NCBI GenBank assembly: GCA_017438775.1
Contig: JAFRUR010000074.1
Span: 1-64,000, forward strand
Length of the DNA: 64,000 nucleotides
DNA from: Lachnospiraceae bacterium
GTDB lineage: Bacteria; Bacillota; Clostridia; Lachnospirales; Lachnospiraceae
Direction: 5' to 3'
The translations under genes were made by a program, and so were the position numbers. The notes beneath the pieces are model-generated. The model saw nothing but the letters and a program-made list of their open reading frames with translations. It was not told where the DNA came from and searched no databases. Below, in pieces: positions 25,880 to 33,911 of this stretch (position 1 is its first letter; each line of letters starts with the position of its first letter).

Positions 25880-27853
25880 ATGAACAGATGCTACAACTGC
25901 TTTCAGACCTTTGAAGAAAATGTGGACGTCTGCCCGCACTGCGGCAGACCCCGGATCACCCGCCCGAAGGAGCCGGTCCAGCTGGCGCCTGGGACCGTCC
26001 TCGCGGACCGCTATATCCTGGGCGAGGCGGTCGGCGCCGGCGGCTTCGGAATCGTCTACAAGGCGTGGGACAGCAAGCTGGAGACCATCGTCGCCGTCAA
26101 GGAGTTCTTTGTCTCCCGTCTGATGACCCGCGCGGAGGGCCAGAAGCAGATCATCCTGTCGAAAAAGGCCCAGGCCGAATTCTCCTACCGCAAGGACCGT
26201 TTCCTCGCGGAGGCCCGCACGATGGCGAAATTCGGCACCCACCGCTCCATCCCCAACGTCTTCGAGTTTTTTGAGGAGAACGGTACGGCCTACATCGTCA
26301 TGGAACTCCTGCAGGGCATGCCCTTAAACCGCTACCTGCAGCAGTGCGGCGGCAAGCTGGACCAGGACCTGGCCATCATGATCGCCGGCGAGGTCGGGAC
26401 CGCCCTCAAGTCCATGCACGCGGCGGGCATCATCCACCGCGACGTCGCCCCGGACAACATCTTCATCTGCAGCGGCAAGGAGATCCGCATCAAGCTGATG
26501 GACCTCGGCGCGGCCCGTCTGGCCGACGCCACGGACGACGTGATCGACATCATCTTAAAGCCCGGTTATTCTCCGACCGAGCAGTACGACAACAGCAAGA
26601 ACATCGGCCCCTGGACCGACGTCTACGCGCTGGGCGCGACCCTGTACGTCATGCTGACCGGGATCAAGCCCGAGGAATCCACCAACCGCAAGATCAAGGA
26701 CGGGGTGGTGCCGCCGCATGAACTCGACCCCTCGATCTCCGAGAACCTCTCGAACAGCATCATGAAGGCCATGGCGGTGGAGCGCCACCTGCGCTTTAAG
26801 AATGTGGACGAGTTCCTCGAGGCGATCAACGGAGAGCGGAAGGTCATCCCGCTGGCGCAGGAGAAGAAGCGCCGCAGTGCGTGCCGCTTCACCGGAATCG
26901 CGATCGCGCTGGCCGTGCTGGCCGCGATCGGCGTCTTCGTGTCGCAGATGTTTTTCAAAGAGTACAAGGAGGAAACGCTGGAGGCGGCCACGATCCAGGT
27001 CTGGTACGCGGTCGCGGAGAACTCGGACGAAAAGGCCGCGATGGAATCCGTGAAGAAGGATTTCGAGGAGAAGTTCCCCGGCGTGTTCCTGGAACTGAAG
27101 GACTTCCCCGAGGCGGAATATGAGGCGGCCCTTTCGGAGGCCGCCAAAGCCGGGAAACTCCCCGCCCTGTTCGAGAGCACCGGCGTCTCCGCGGAGGTCC
27201 TCGCCGGAGCGGCGGACGTCTCCGGGACGCTGTCGACCCAGCAGGCCGGCGAGTGCCTGTTCCTGACGAAGAACGCCTACAAAAATCTGTATCCCGACGG
27301 GAAGCAGGTGCCGCTGGCCATCGAGGTCCCCGTCGCCTATGTGATCACGAGCGGCGCGGCCCAGGTCGACTACGGCGACAAGTACTTCAAAAATCTCGCG
27401 GACTTCGGCGCGGACACGAAGATCGCCGCGAAATCGGGAGAGGACGTTCTCGTGGACGCGAACTTCGGAGCGCGGACATGGGAGGATCCCGCCACCTTCC
27501 TGGACAACTACGCGAACACGAGCCCGGTGATGGTGGGCTCCACGATGCAGCTGAACGAGTTCCGCCTCACGCTGACGAACTACGTCAAGGTCTGCGTCTT
27601 CCCGGACACGGACAAGATCTACTGCACCTTCACCTACGAGTGGAGCGTCGGAAACGGCACGGAGGAGGAACTGGCCGCGGCAAAGCGGCTCCTGTCGTGG
27701 ATGCTGGGCAATGTCTACCAGACCACGCTGATGATCACCGAGGCGAACGACGGCCAGATTCCCGTGAACGAGGCCTGCTTCAAGACCAAGATCGAATCGC
27801 GGTATCTGGAGCCGATCCAGAAGATCTACAAGAAGTTCGTGTTTGTCAGGTAA
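25880..27853 (+). CDS. Membrane Ser/Thr kinase with extracellular binding-protein-like domain
   Basis: A 657-residue protein. Residues 4-21 form a zinc ribbon (C4, C7, C18, C21). The kinase domain covers about 40-310: glycine loop GAGGFGIVY, K74 in VAVKEF, catalytic HRDVAPDN at 186-193, and DLG in place of DFG. A transmembrane helix lies near 336-358. The extracellular part of about 290 residues looks like a solute-binding protein (TIQVWYAVAENSDEKAAME, later IPVNEACF). That makes it a probable ligand-sensing kinase. The catalytic-loop lysine is replaced by alanine, as in the next kinase. The binding-protein call rests on overall pattern. Confidence 0.85.
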   Translation: MNRCYNCFQTFEENVDVCPHCGRPRITRPKEPVQLAPGTVLADRYILGEAVGAGGFGIVYKAWDSKLETIVAVKEFFVSRLMTRAEGQKQIILSKKAQAEFSYRKDRFLAEARTMAKFGTHRSIPNVFEFFEENGTAYIVMELLQGMPLNRYLQQCGGKLDQDLAIMIAGEVGTALKSMHAAGIIHRDVAPDNIFICSGKEIRIKLMDLGAARLADATDDVIDIILKPGYSPTEQYDNSKNIGPWTDVYALGATLYVMLTGIKPEESTNRKIKDGVVPPHELDPSISENLSNSIMKAMAVERHLRFKNVDEFLEAINGERKVIPLAQEKKRRSACRFTGIAIALAVLAAIGVFVSQMFFKEYKEETLEAATIQVWYAVAENSDEKAAMESVKKDFEEKFPGVFLELKDFPEAEYEAALSEAAKAGKLPALFESTGVSAEVLAGAADVSGTLSTQQAGECLFLTKNAYKNLYPDGKQVPLAIEVPVAYVITSGAAQVDYGDKYFKNLADFGADTKIAAKSGEDVLVDANFGARTWEDPATFLDNYANTSPVMVGSTMQLNEFRLTLTNYVKVCVFPDTDKIYCTFTYEWSVGNGTEEELAAAKRLLSWMLGNVYQTTLMITEANDGQIPVNEACFKTKIESRYLEPIQKIYKKFVFVR

Positions 27854-27993
27854 GCGGACGGCGCCGGGCACAGGATCCGGGGCAGGACGGCGGCCTTCGC
27901 TGAGCGCAGGGAGGCTCAGGGCCTGCCGGAGCCGGAACGGGAATACAGAAGAAAGCATGAGCCGCCGCGGGGGCGGCAGGGGAGACAGAAGAG

Positions 27994-30900
27994 ATGAGCA
28001 GACGCTGCATGGGCTGCATGGAAATGATCGAGAACGAGACCGTCGTCTGCCCGCACTGCGGGTATGCGGCGGGCACGCCGGCCGAGGAAGCCATCCACAT
28101 GGAACCGGGGAGCTTCCTGCATGACCGGTACATCGTGGGCAGGGTCCTCGGTTACGGCGGATTCGGCGTGACCTATATCGGCTGGGACGGCCGTCTCGAG
28201 CAGAAAGTCGCTATCAAGGAATACCTGCCCGGCGAGTTCTCGACCCGCATGCCGGGCCGGACCCAGGTCACGGTGTTCGGCGGCGACAAGAGTGAGCAGT
28301 TCCGCGACGGCATGAAGAAGTTCGTCGAGGAGGCCCGCCACCTGGCCAAATTCCAGAACGAGCCCGGCATCGTGAAGATCTTCGACGCGTTCGAGGAGAA
28401 CGACACGGCCTACATCGTGATGGAGTACCTGGACGGCATGACGCTGACCGAGTACCTGAATCAGGTCGGTACCATCCCCGAGGACGACGCCGTCGACATG
28501 CTGATGCCCATCATGGCGTCTCTGCAGACCGTGCATGCGGAGGGGCTTCTGCACCGCGATATCGCGCCGGACAACATCTTCATCACGAAGAAGGGCGAGA
28601 TCAAGCTGATCGACTTCGGCGCTTCGCGCTACGCGACGACCTCGCACAGCCGGAGCCTCACGGTCATCATCAAGCCGGGCTATTCCCCGGAGGAGCAGTA
28701 CCGCAGCCGCGGCGACCAGGGCCCCCATACGGACGTGTATGCCCTCAGCGCCGTGCTGTACAAGATGATCACGGGCAAGACGCCGCCCGACGCGATGGAG
28801 CGGCGCGCGAAGTTCGAGAACCAGAACAAGGACATCCTGACGCCGCCGCACGCCCTGGTCAAGGATATCTCGCAGAACCGCGAGAACGCGATCCTGAACG
28901 CCCTGAACGTGCGGATCGAGGACCGCACGCCGGACGTCGCGACCTTCATGAAGGAACTGAACTCCGACGAGCCGGTGAAGCTGATCGGCGGCCGGATCAA
29001 GAAACTGGACCTGTACAGCTGGCCGACCTGGCTCAAGGTCCTGGTGCCGTCCCTGCTGGCACTCGTCGTCGCGTTCGGCGCCCTGCTTGCGACCGGCGTG
29101 ATCGACCTTTCGCGCTACTCCAATAAGATCGTGATCCCGAACGGCGTCGTGGTCGTTCCCGAGGTGGAAGGACTCTCTTCGGACGAGGCCATCAAGCTGA
29201 TCGAGGAACAGAACCTCCTGGCCGTGACGGCCGGAAGCGTGGCGTCCGAGTACATCGAGGCCGGCCTCATCGTGCTGCAGGATCCGATGGGCGGCTCCTA
29301 CCTGCAGGTGAGCAGCCCCGTGCGCCTGACGGTCTCGAGCGGCGCGGGCGTCGTCGGGCCCGTGGACGGGATGTCGACGGTGCCTTACGTCCTGTGGGAC
29401 GAGAAGGAAGACGCGGTCTCCAAGCTGAGCCAGGCGGGCCTGGTCGCGGAGATCGAAGAGGAATATGACGAAAACGTTGCGGCCGGACAGGTCATCGCGC
29501 AGAGCGAGAAGGCCGGCACGCAGCTGAAAGAGGGCAGCTTCGTGACCCTGACGGTGTCCAAGGGCATGCCTCCGTTCCCGATGCCCAACGTGGTCGGGAA
29601 GATGAAGGAAGAGGCCGAGACCGAGCTGATCCAGGCCGGCCTGTCGGTGGAGACGGGCTACGACTATGACGACAAGGTCGAAGAGGGCCGCGTCATCAGC
29701 CAGAGCGTGGAGGCGGGCACGGACATCACCCGCGGCAGCAGCGTGAAGATCACGGTGTCCAGCGGCGCGCGCAAGGCCGACGTTCCGGACGTGACCGGAA
29801 AGGATCAGAGCGAGGCAAAGGGCGTGCTCGAGGAGGCCGGCTTCACGGTCAAGACGGCCGAGAACTACGACGATAACGTGGCCGCAGGCGTGGTCATCAG
29901 CCAGACGCCGGAGGCCGGGACGACCCAGCTGTACGGCTCGGAAGTGACCGTGATCGTCTCGAAGGGGAAGAAGCCGGTCGAGACCACGAAGGCGCCGCAG
30001 ACCACGAGGGCTCCGGAGACCCAGCCCGCGGTGCAGACCAGGACGCTGACGTTCAACGCGAACGGCGGATCGGTGAGCCCGGGCAGCCGGACCGTGAACG
30101 TGGGCGCCTCGTACGGAAGCCTTCCGACCCCGACCCGGAGCGGCTACACCTTCCAGGGCTGGTTCACGGCGGCGAGCGGCGGCTCGCAGGTGAGCGGCAG
30201 CACGAAAATGGGCTCCTCCAACACGACGATCTATGCGCACTGGCAGGTGATCGAGACGCAGCCCGCCACGACGGAGACGCCTCTCGTCGGCCGGACCCTG
30301 GTGTTCAACGCGAACGGCGGATCGGTCAGTCCGACGAGCAAGTCCGTGGTCGTGGGCAAGACCTACGGCGACCTGCCGACGCCCACCTACAGCGGATATA
30401 CGTTCCTGGGCTGGTACAACAAGGCGGAAGGCGGATCGAAGGTGACAAAGGACACCACGGTGGCGTCCGGCAGCGGGAACATTACGATCTACGCGCATTG
30501 GGAGAAGATCGTCCAGGCCTACACCCTGACCTTCAACGCGAACGGTGGAAGCGTGTCGCCTTCCAGCCGGACGGTGAATGAGGGGTCCGCCTACGGCGAT
30601 CTGCCGACGCCCAGCCGCACCGGATACGAGTTCCAGGGCTGGTACACGGCCGCGAGCGGCGGCTCGCAGGTGAGCGCGAGCACGACCATGGGGTCCGGGA
30701 ACACGACTGTTTACGCGCACTGGGCGGCCTACGTATACAAGGTCACGCTCAACGCGAACGGCGGCAGCGTGTCGCCGTCCAGCATCAATGTGGTGTACGG
30801 CGAGGCCTACGGCAGTCTTCCGACCCCGACGCGGAGCGGTTACACGTTCCAGGGCTGGTACACGGCCGCGAGCGGCGGCTCGCAGGTGAGCAGCAGCACC

Positions 30901-31359
30901 ACGATGGGCGCGGGGGACGTCACCATTTACGCGCACTGGACAGCGGCCACGGTGACCGTGCCGAGCTTTGCGGGCAAGACGGAGAGCACCGCCACCAGCT
31001 GGTGCACTTCGAACGGTCTGACCTATACGGTCAACCGGGCCAACAACTATGAGGTCGCAAAGGGGTACGTCGTCAGCAATACCACCGGTTCCGTGGCAGT
31101 CGGATCCAAAATCACGATCAACGTCTCGAACGGCGCGAAGGCCTTTGCGACGGGAGACAAGGTCTGGTTCAAGGGCGGTCTTTTAGCGGTCGCAGCAGGC
31201 AGCTCGAGCGGCAACAACAAAGAGGCGCACACAATGTGGATCTGCGGCGGTCCTTACAAGACCGGCGGTGTCACGTACTACCAGCTGAGTTATAACTCCA
31301 GCCTGACACCGAAGTATGGCTGGACGCCGGTGAGCAACATCGAGCAGCGCACGAACTGA
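27994..31359 (+). CDS. PASTA-domain Ser/Thr kinase with InlB-type repeats
   Basis: A 1121-residue membrane kinase. Zinc ribbon C5, C8, C19, C22. Kinase domain to about residue 310 with GYGGFGVTY, K75, HRDIAPDN at 187-194 and DFG at 207. Transmembrane helix near 345-367. Outside the cell lie four PASTA domains (from about 385, 460, 527 and 593), a Thr/Pro linker, four InlB/Flg_new-type repeats (from about 682, 766, 842 and 914; FNANGGSVSP and GWYTAASGG), a fifth PASTA-like domain from about 984, and a C-terminal domain of about 70 residues that may be SH3-like. PASTA domains bind muropeptides, so it may sense the cell wall damaged or remodelled by the effectors. Confidence 0.9.
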   Translation: MSRRCMGCMEMIENETVVCPHCGYAAGTPAEEAIHMEPGSFLHDRYIVGRVLGYGGFGVTYIGWDGRLEQKVAIKEYLPGEFSTRMPGRTQVTVFGGDKSEQFRDGMKKFVEEARHLAKFQNEPGIVKIFDAFEENDTAYIVMEYLDGMTLTEYLNQVGTIPEDDAVDMLMPIMASLQTVHAEGLLHRDIAPDNIFITKKGEIKLIDFGASRYATTSHSRSLTVIIKPGYSPEEQYRSRGDQGPHTDVYALSAVLYKMITGKTPPDAMERRAKFENQNKDILTPPHALVKDISQNRENAILNALNVRIEDRTPDVATFMKELNSDEPVKLIGGRIKKLDLYSWPTWLKVLVPSLLALVVAFGALLATGVIDLSRYSNKIVIPNGVVVVPEVEGLSSDEAIKLIEEQNLLAVTAGSVASEYIEAGLIVLQDPMGGSYLQVSSPVRLTVSSGAGVVGPVDGMSTVPYVLWDEKEDAVSKLSQAGLVAEIEEEYDENVAAGQVIAQSEKAGTQLKEGSFVTLTVSKGMPPFPMPNVVGKMKEEAETELIQAGLSVETGYDYDDKVEEGRVISQSVEAGTDITRGSSVKITVSSGARKADVPDVTGKDQSEAKGVLEEAGFTVKTAENYDDNVAAGVVISQTPEAGTTQLYGSEVTVIVSKGKKPVETTKAPQTTRAPETQPAVQTRTLTFNANGGSVSPGSRTVNVGASYGSLPTPTRSGYTFQGWFTAASGGSQVSGSTKMGSSNTTIYAHWQVIETQPATTETPLVGRTLVFNANGGSVSPTSKSVVVGKTYGDLPTPTYSGYTFLGWYNKAEGGSKVTKDTTVASGSGNITIYAHWEKIVQAYTLTFNANGGSVSPSSRTVNEGSAYGDLPTPSRTGYEFQGWYTAASGGSQVSASTTMGSGNTTVYAHWAAYVYKVTLNANGGSVSPSSINVVYGEAYGSLPTPTRSGYTFQGWYTAASGGSQVSSSTTMGAGDVTIYAHWTAATVTVPSFAGKTESTATSWCTSNGLTYTVNRANNYEVAKGYVVSNTTGSVAVGSKITINVSNGAKAFATGDKVWFKGGLLAVAAGSSSGNNKEAHTMWICGGPYKTGGVTYYQLSYNSSLTPKYGWTPVSNIEQRTN

Positions 31360-31427
31360 CGATTTGATCGGCCCGGAGTCCGGTCGGACGCCATCCCGAA
31401 GTATTCAACGTTTCTGAATCGCGCTTC

Positions 31428-31467
31428 CTCCCGGAACGGCAGAGCCCCTGCCGTCCCGGGAGTTTTT
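31428..31467 (+). terminator. Terminator of the type VII locus
   Basis: A 15-bp stem with one mismatch (31428-31442 with 31448-31462), followed by five T residues. It marks the end of the operon-like block that begins at 7720. Confidence 0.88.
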
Positions 31468-31489
31468 CTGTTCGGACATTATTGTCCGG
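31468..31489. repeat. Palindromic repeat, copy 1
   Basis: A 22-bp sequence that contains the dyad CGGACA-TTAT-TGTCCG. An identical copy lies at 31540-31561, 72 bp away. Dyad symmetry in the control region of the next gene suggests an operator pair. Confidence 0.7.
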
Positions 31490-31539
31490 GCGGGGCGCCC
31501 CGTGCCTCGCAGACAGATGCGGCCGGCATGACCTGTGTC

Positions 31540-31561
31540 CTGTTCGGACATTATTGTCCGG
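31540..31561. repeat. Palindromic repeat, copy 2
   Basis: Identical to the 22-bp copy at 31468-31489. It ends 10 bp before the -35 box of the next promoter, so a bound protein would touch RNA polymerase. The rest of 31360-31682 holds no gene. Confidence 0.7.
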
Positions 31562-31571
31562 CCCGCGCGCA

Positions 31572-31601
31572 TTGACACATACCGTACCCGCATGGTATCG
31601 T
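31572..31601 (+). promoter_or_regulatory. Promoter for the prepilin peptidase gene
   Basis: TTGACA at 31572-31577 and TATCGT at 31596-31601 with an 18-bp spacer. Confidence 0.55.
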
Positions 31602-31682
31602 AAATGCGCGAATCCTGCATGTTCCGGCGGAGGTCTTCCGCAGCGGCGGCCGCCCGGCCAGCCGCGCATCCCGAAGTGTTTT

Positions 31683-32144
31683 ATGGCGGCGTTTCCCCTC
31701 GCGCGCACGTTTGTGCTCGCCCTTTTTCTGATTCCCGTGTCTGTCTGCGACCTGCGTTTCCGGCGCATTCCCAACCGCCTTCTGCTGGCGGCTGTCTGCG
31801 CGTATCCCGTGCTTCTCGCGGCGGAGGGAGCTTTTTCTCCGGAGACGATACTTCGTTCCTGTGTCGACTGCCTCCTCGCGGGAGTCATTCTCGGCATGTT
31901 CTGTTTTCTCTGCAGGGTCTTCCTCCCGCGCTCTGTTGGCGCGGGGGACGTCAAGCTCCTGGTGCTCGCGGGGCTGTACCTGGGGCTTGAACGCGGCCTT
32001 GCCGCGGCGCTTCTGGCTGTCATTTCGGCCGCAGCGGCCGCCGCTGTGCGGAGGTGTCAGCCCGGGACGGGACGGGAGGAGAGGATCCCTCTGGCTCCCT
32101 TTCTGGCCGCCGGCGCCGCGCTGTCTCTGCTTTGCCATTTCTGA
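31683..32144 (+). CDS. Short prepilin peptidase (A24 family)
   Basis: A 153-residue membrane protein with four or five hydrophobic helices. The two catalytic aspartates of A24 peptidases are visible: CDLRFRRIPN near residues 22-31 and GAGDVKLL in the middle. It has only the A24 peptidase core and lacks the N-terminal methylase domain, as in the short archaeal and TadV/CpaA-like forms. It would process prepilin-like leader peptides, but no pilin or assembly gene is next to it. The ribosome binding site is weak. It has its own promoter and is not part of the secretion operon. Confidence 0.75.
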   Translation: MAAFPLARTFVLALFLIPVSVCDLRFRRIPNRLLLAAVCAYPVLLAAEGAFSPETILRSCVDCLLAGVILGMFCFLCRVFLPRSVGAGDVKLLVLAGLYLGLERGLAAALLAVISAAAAAAVRRCQPGTGREERIPLAPFLAAGAALSLLCHF

Positions 32145-32325
32145 AACTCACGTCTTTCCGACCCGTCGGCCTTCTTCCTGTCTGACGGCCTTTCCGCGGC
32201 CCGGCCGCGTCGAGCGCATCCGACAGCCCCGCATCTTCCTTTCTTCCCCTGCCTCTTCCTGCGTGACCGGCGCGGACCCGGCTGTCGACGGCGGCTGGAC
32301 CAGCATGTAAGATCTGTTTTTTCCG
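32145..32325 (+). other. Non-coding stretch after the prepilin peptidase
   Basis: About 180 pyrimidine-rich bases with no credible gene on either strand. It ends in a terminator at 32326-32352. Confidence 0.5.
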
Positions 32326-32352
32326 AAGGGCTCCCCGCAGGGGGCCCTTTTT
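32326..32352 (+). terminator. Intrinsic terminator
   Basis: A 10-bp stem (AAGGGC at 32326 with GCCCTT ending at 32349, extended by CCC/GGG and a wobble pair) with a 4-nt loop and a run of five T residues. Confidence 0.75.
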
Positions 32353-32500
32353 GTGCCAGAAACTGCGCGCCCGGCGTCTGCGAATCTCCGGGCAGGCCCC
32401 GGTCCGTTCCGGACGAAGGTGCGCCGCGGTGCGGCGGAGAGACGAGGAGAATCCTTTCACGTGCGCATGTCTTCTGACCGCTTCCAAGGCCCTCCTTCCC

Positions 32501-32529
32501 TTGATAATCGGGTACCCTTGCGGTATACT
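32501..32529 (+). promoter_or_regulatory. Promoter of the aminotransferase gene
   Basis: TTGATA at 32501-32506 and TATACT at 32524-32529 with a 17-bp spacer, a near-consensus housekeeping promoter. The remainder of 32353-32665 holds a GC-rich leader and no gene. Confidence 0.75.
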
Positions 32530-32665
32530 GTTTCTGGACTTGTGCAGTATCGCTGCAGAGGGCGGACCGCGCCTTCCGGGCGGCTTCCCGGGAGGTCCCG
32601 GAAAGTGCCTGCGGGTGCGGACCGCAGCCCGGAACGGGCCCCGGCAGAAGAACAGGAGAGCGGAC

Positions 32666-33823
32666 ATGACGTATGACTTTGACCGTCTGACGGTGCGGAC
32701 TCCCGCGGATTCCGTCAAGTGGGACGTAAAGCCCGGCGAGCTGCCCATGTGGGTGGCCGATATGGATTTTGATGCCGCACCGGAGATTCGGGAGGCCCTG
32801 CAGGCCCGCCTCGACCGGGGCGTCTTCGGCTATCAGGACGTCACGCAGGCGTGGCGCGATGCCTACTGCGGCTGGTGGCAGAGCCGGCACGGCCTCGCGA
32901 TGGATCCCGACGGCCTGCTCTTTGCGACCGGCGTGATTCCGATTCTCTCCTCCTGCGTGCGCAAACTCACGACGCCGGCGGAGAAGATCCTTCTGATGAC
33001 GCCGGTCTACAATCATTTCTTCATCAGCATCCGGGACAACGGCCGCGAGGTCCTCAGCTCCCGGCTTTTGGAGACAGAGGAAGGCTACAGCATCGACTTT
33101 GCAGATCTGGAGGAGAAACTCGCGGATCCGCAGACCGCGCTGCTGTTCCTCTGCAATCCGCACAACCCCATCGGCCGCGCCTGGGACCGTGAGACCCTGG
33201 CCCGCATTGGGGCTCTGTGCGAAAAGCACCATGTCACCGTGATCGCGGACGAGATTCACTGCGACGTCACGGATCCCGGCGTGGACTATGTGCCCTTCGC
33301 CTCGGTCGACGATACCTGCGCCCGCATCAGCGTGACCGCTATCGCCCCGACCAAGGCGTTCAACCTGGCCGGACTTCATACGGCCGCGGCCTATGTCCCC
33401 GATCCGGTGCTGCGCCACAAGGTCCGGGTCGCCCTGAACACCGGCGACGTAGGCGCGCCCAACACCTTTGCCGTGGAGGCCGCCGTGGCCGCCTTTACGA
33501 AGGGCGGGGACTGGCTGGACGCCGTCCGCGCCTATATCAAGGGAAATAAAGATCTGGTGCGGAGCGCCGTGCGGGAGAAGTTCCCGCAGCTGCGCGTCGT
33601 TCCCTCGGACTCCACCTACCTTCTGTGGCTGGACGTGCGCGGCACGGGGATGGACGGTAAGGCGTTCGCGCACAGCCTGCGCGAAAGGACCGGGCTCTTT
33701 CTGACCCGGGGAGACATCTACGGCGCGGGCGGAGAGGACTATATCCGCTGGAACCTCGCCGCCCAGAGAAGCCGGGTCGAGGACGCCCTGTCCCGGCTGG
33801 AGACGTTTTTCGGAGAAGAATAA
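32666..33823 (+). CDS. PatB/MalY-type PLP aminotransferase or C-S lyase
   Basis: A 385-residue pyridoxal phosphate enzyme of the MalY/PatB family, which cleaves cystathionine and other C-S compounds. Family marks include the start YDFDRLTVRTPADSVKWD, PMWVADMDF, NPHNPIGRAW, VIADEIHCDV and the PLP lysine in APTKAFNLAGLH. Start 32666 is supported by CAGGAGAG and by the typical beginning; the frame is open further upstream but that part is not protein-like. It lies just before the sulfoquinovose-like cluster but has its own promoter. Its sulfur-related chemistry may be coincidence. Confidence 0.9.
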   Translation: MTYDFDRLTVRTPADSVKWDVKPGELPMWVADMDFDAAPEIREALQARLDRGVFGYQDVTQAWRDAYCGWWQSRHGLAMDPDGLLFATGVIPILSSCVRKLTTPAEKILLMTPVYNHFFISIRDNGREVLSSRLLETEEGYSIDFADLEEKLADPQTALLFLCNPHNPIGRAWDRETLARIGALCEKHHVTVIADEIHCDVTDPGVDYVPFASVDDTCARISVTAIAPTKAFNLAGLHTAAAYVPDPVLRHKVRVALNTGDVGAPNTFAVEAAVAAFTKGGDWLDAVRAYIKGNKDLVRSAVREKFPQLRVVPSDSTYLLWLDVRGTGMDGKAFAHSLRERTGLFLTRGDIYGAGGEDYIRWNLAAQRSRVEDALSRLETFFGEE

Positions 33824-33844
33824 AGCCTCTGCGCCGCCGCGTAG

Positions 33845-33860
33845 ACGTTGTTCTCAACGT
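33845..33860. promoter_or_regulatory. Dyad upstream of the GH31 gene
   Basis: ACGTTG-TTCT-CAACGT is a perfect 6-bp dyad 51 bases before the GH31 start. It could be an operator of a LacI-type repressor or a weak terminator hairpin for the preceding gene. No regulator gene is nearby. Confidence 0.4.
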
Positions 33861-33911
33861 GGTTTCATTTTATTCTGGCCCCGGCCGGGAACTGTTCGGA
33901 AGGAATCTGCC

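Noticed and set aside
27916..30936. A 1006-codon minus-strand open frame opposite the PASTA kinase
   Set aside because: Antisense of a protein with clear kinase, PASTA and InlB-type domains; its internal repeats only mirror those of the kinase.
30040..30945. Regularly spaced repeats of about 210-250 bp that could look like a tandem or CRISPR-type array
   Set aside because: They are the coding copies of InlB-type repeats inside the kinase gene, too long and diverged for CRISPR.
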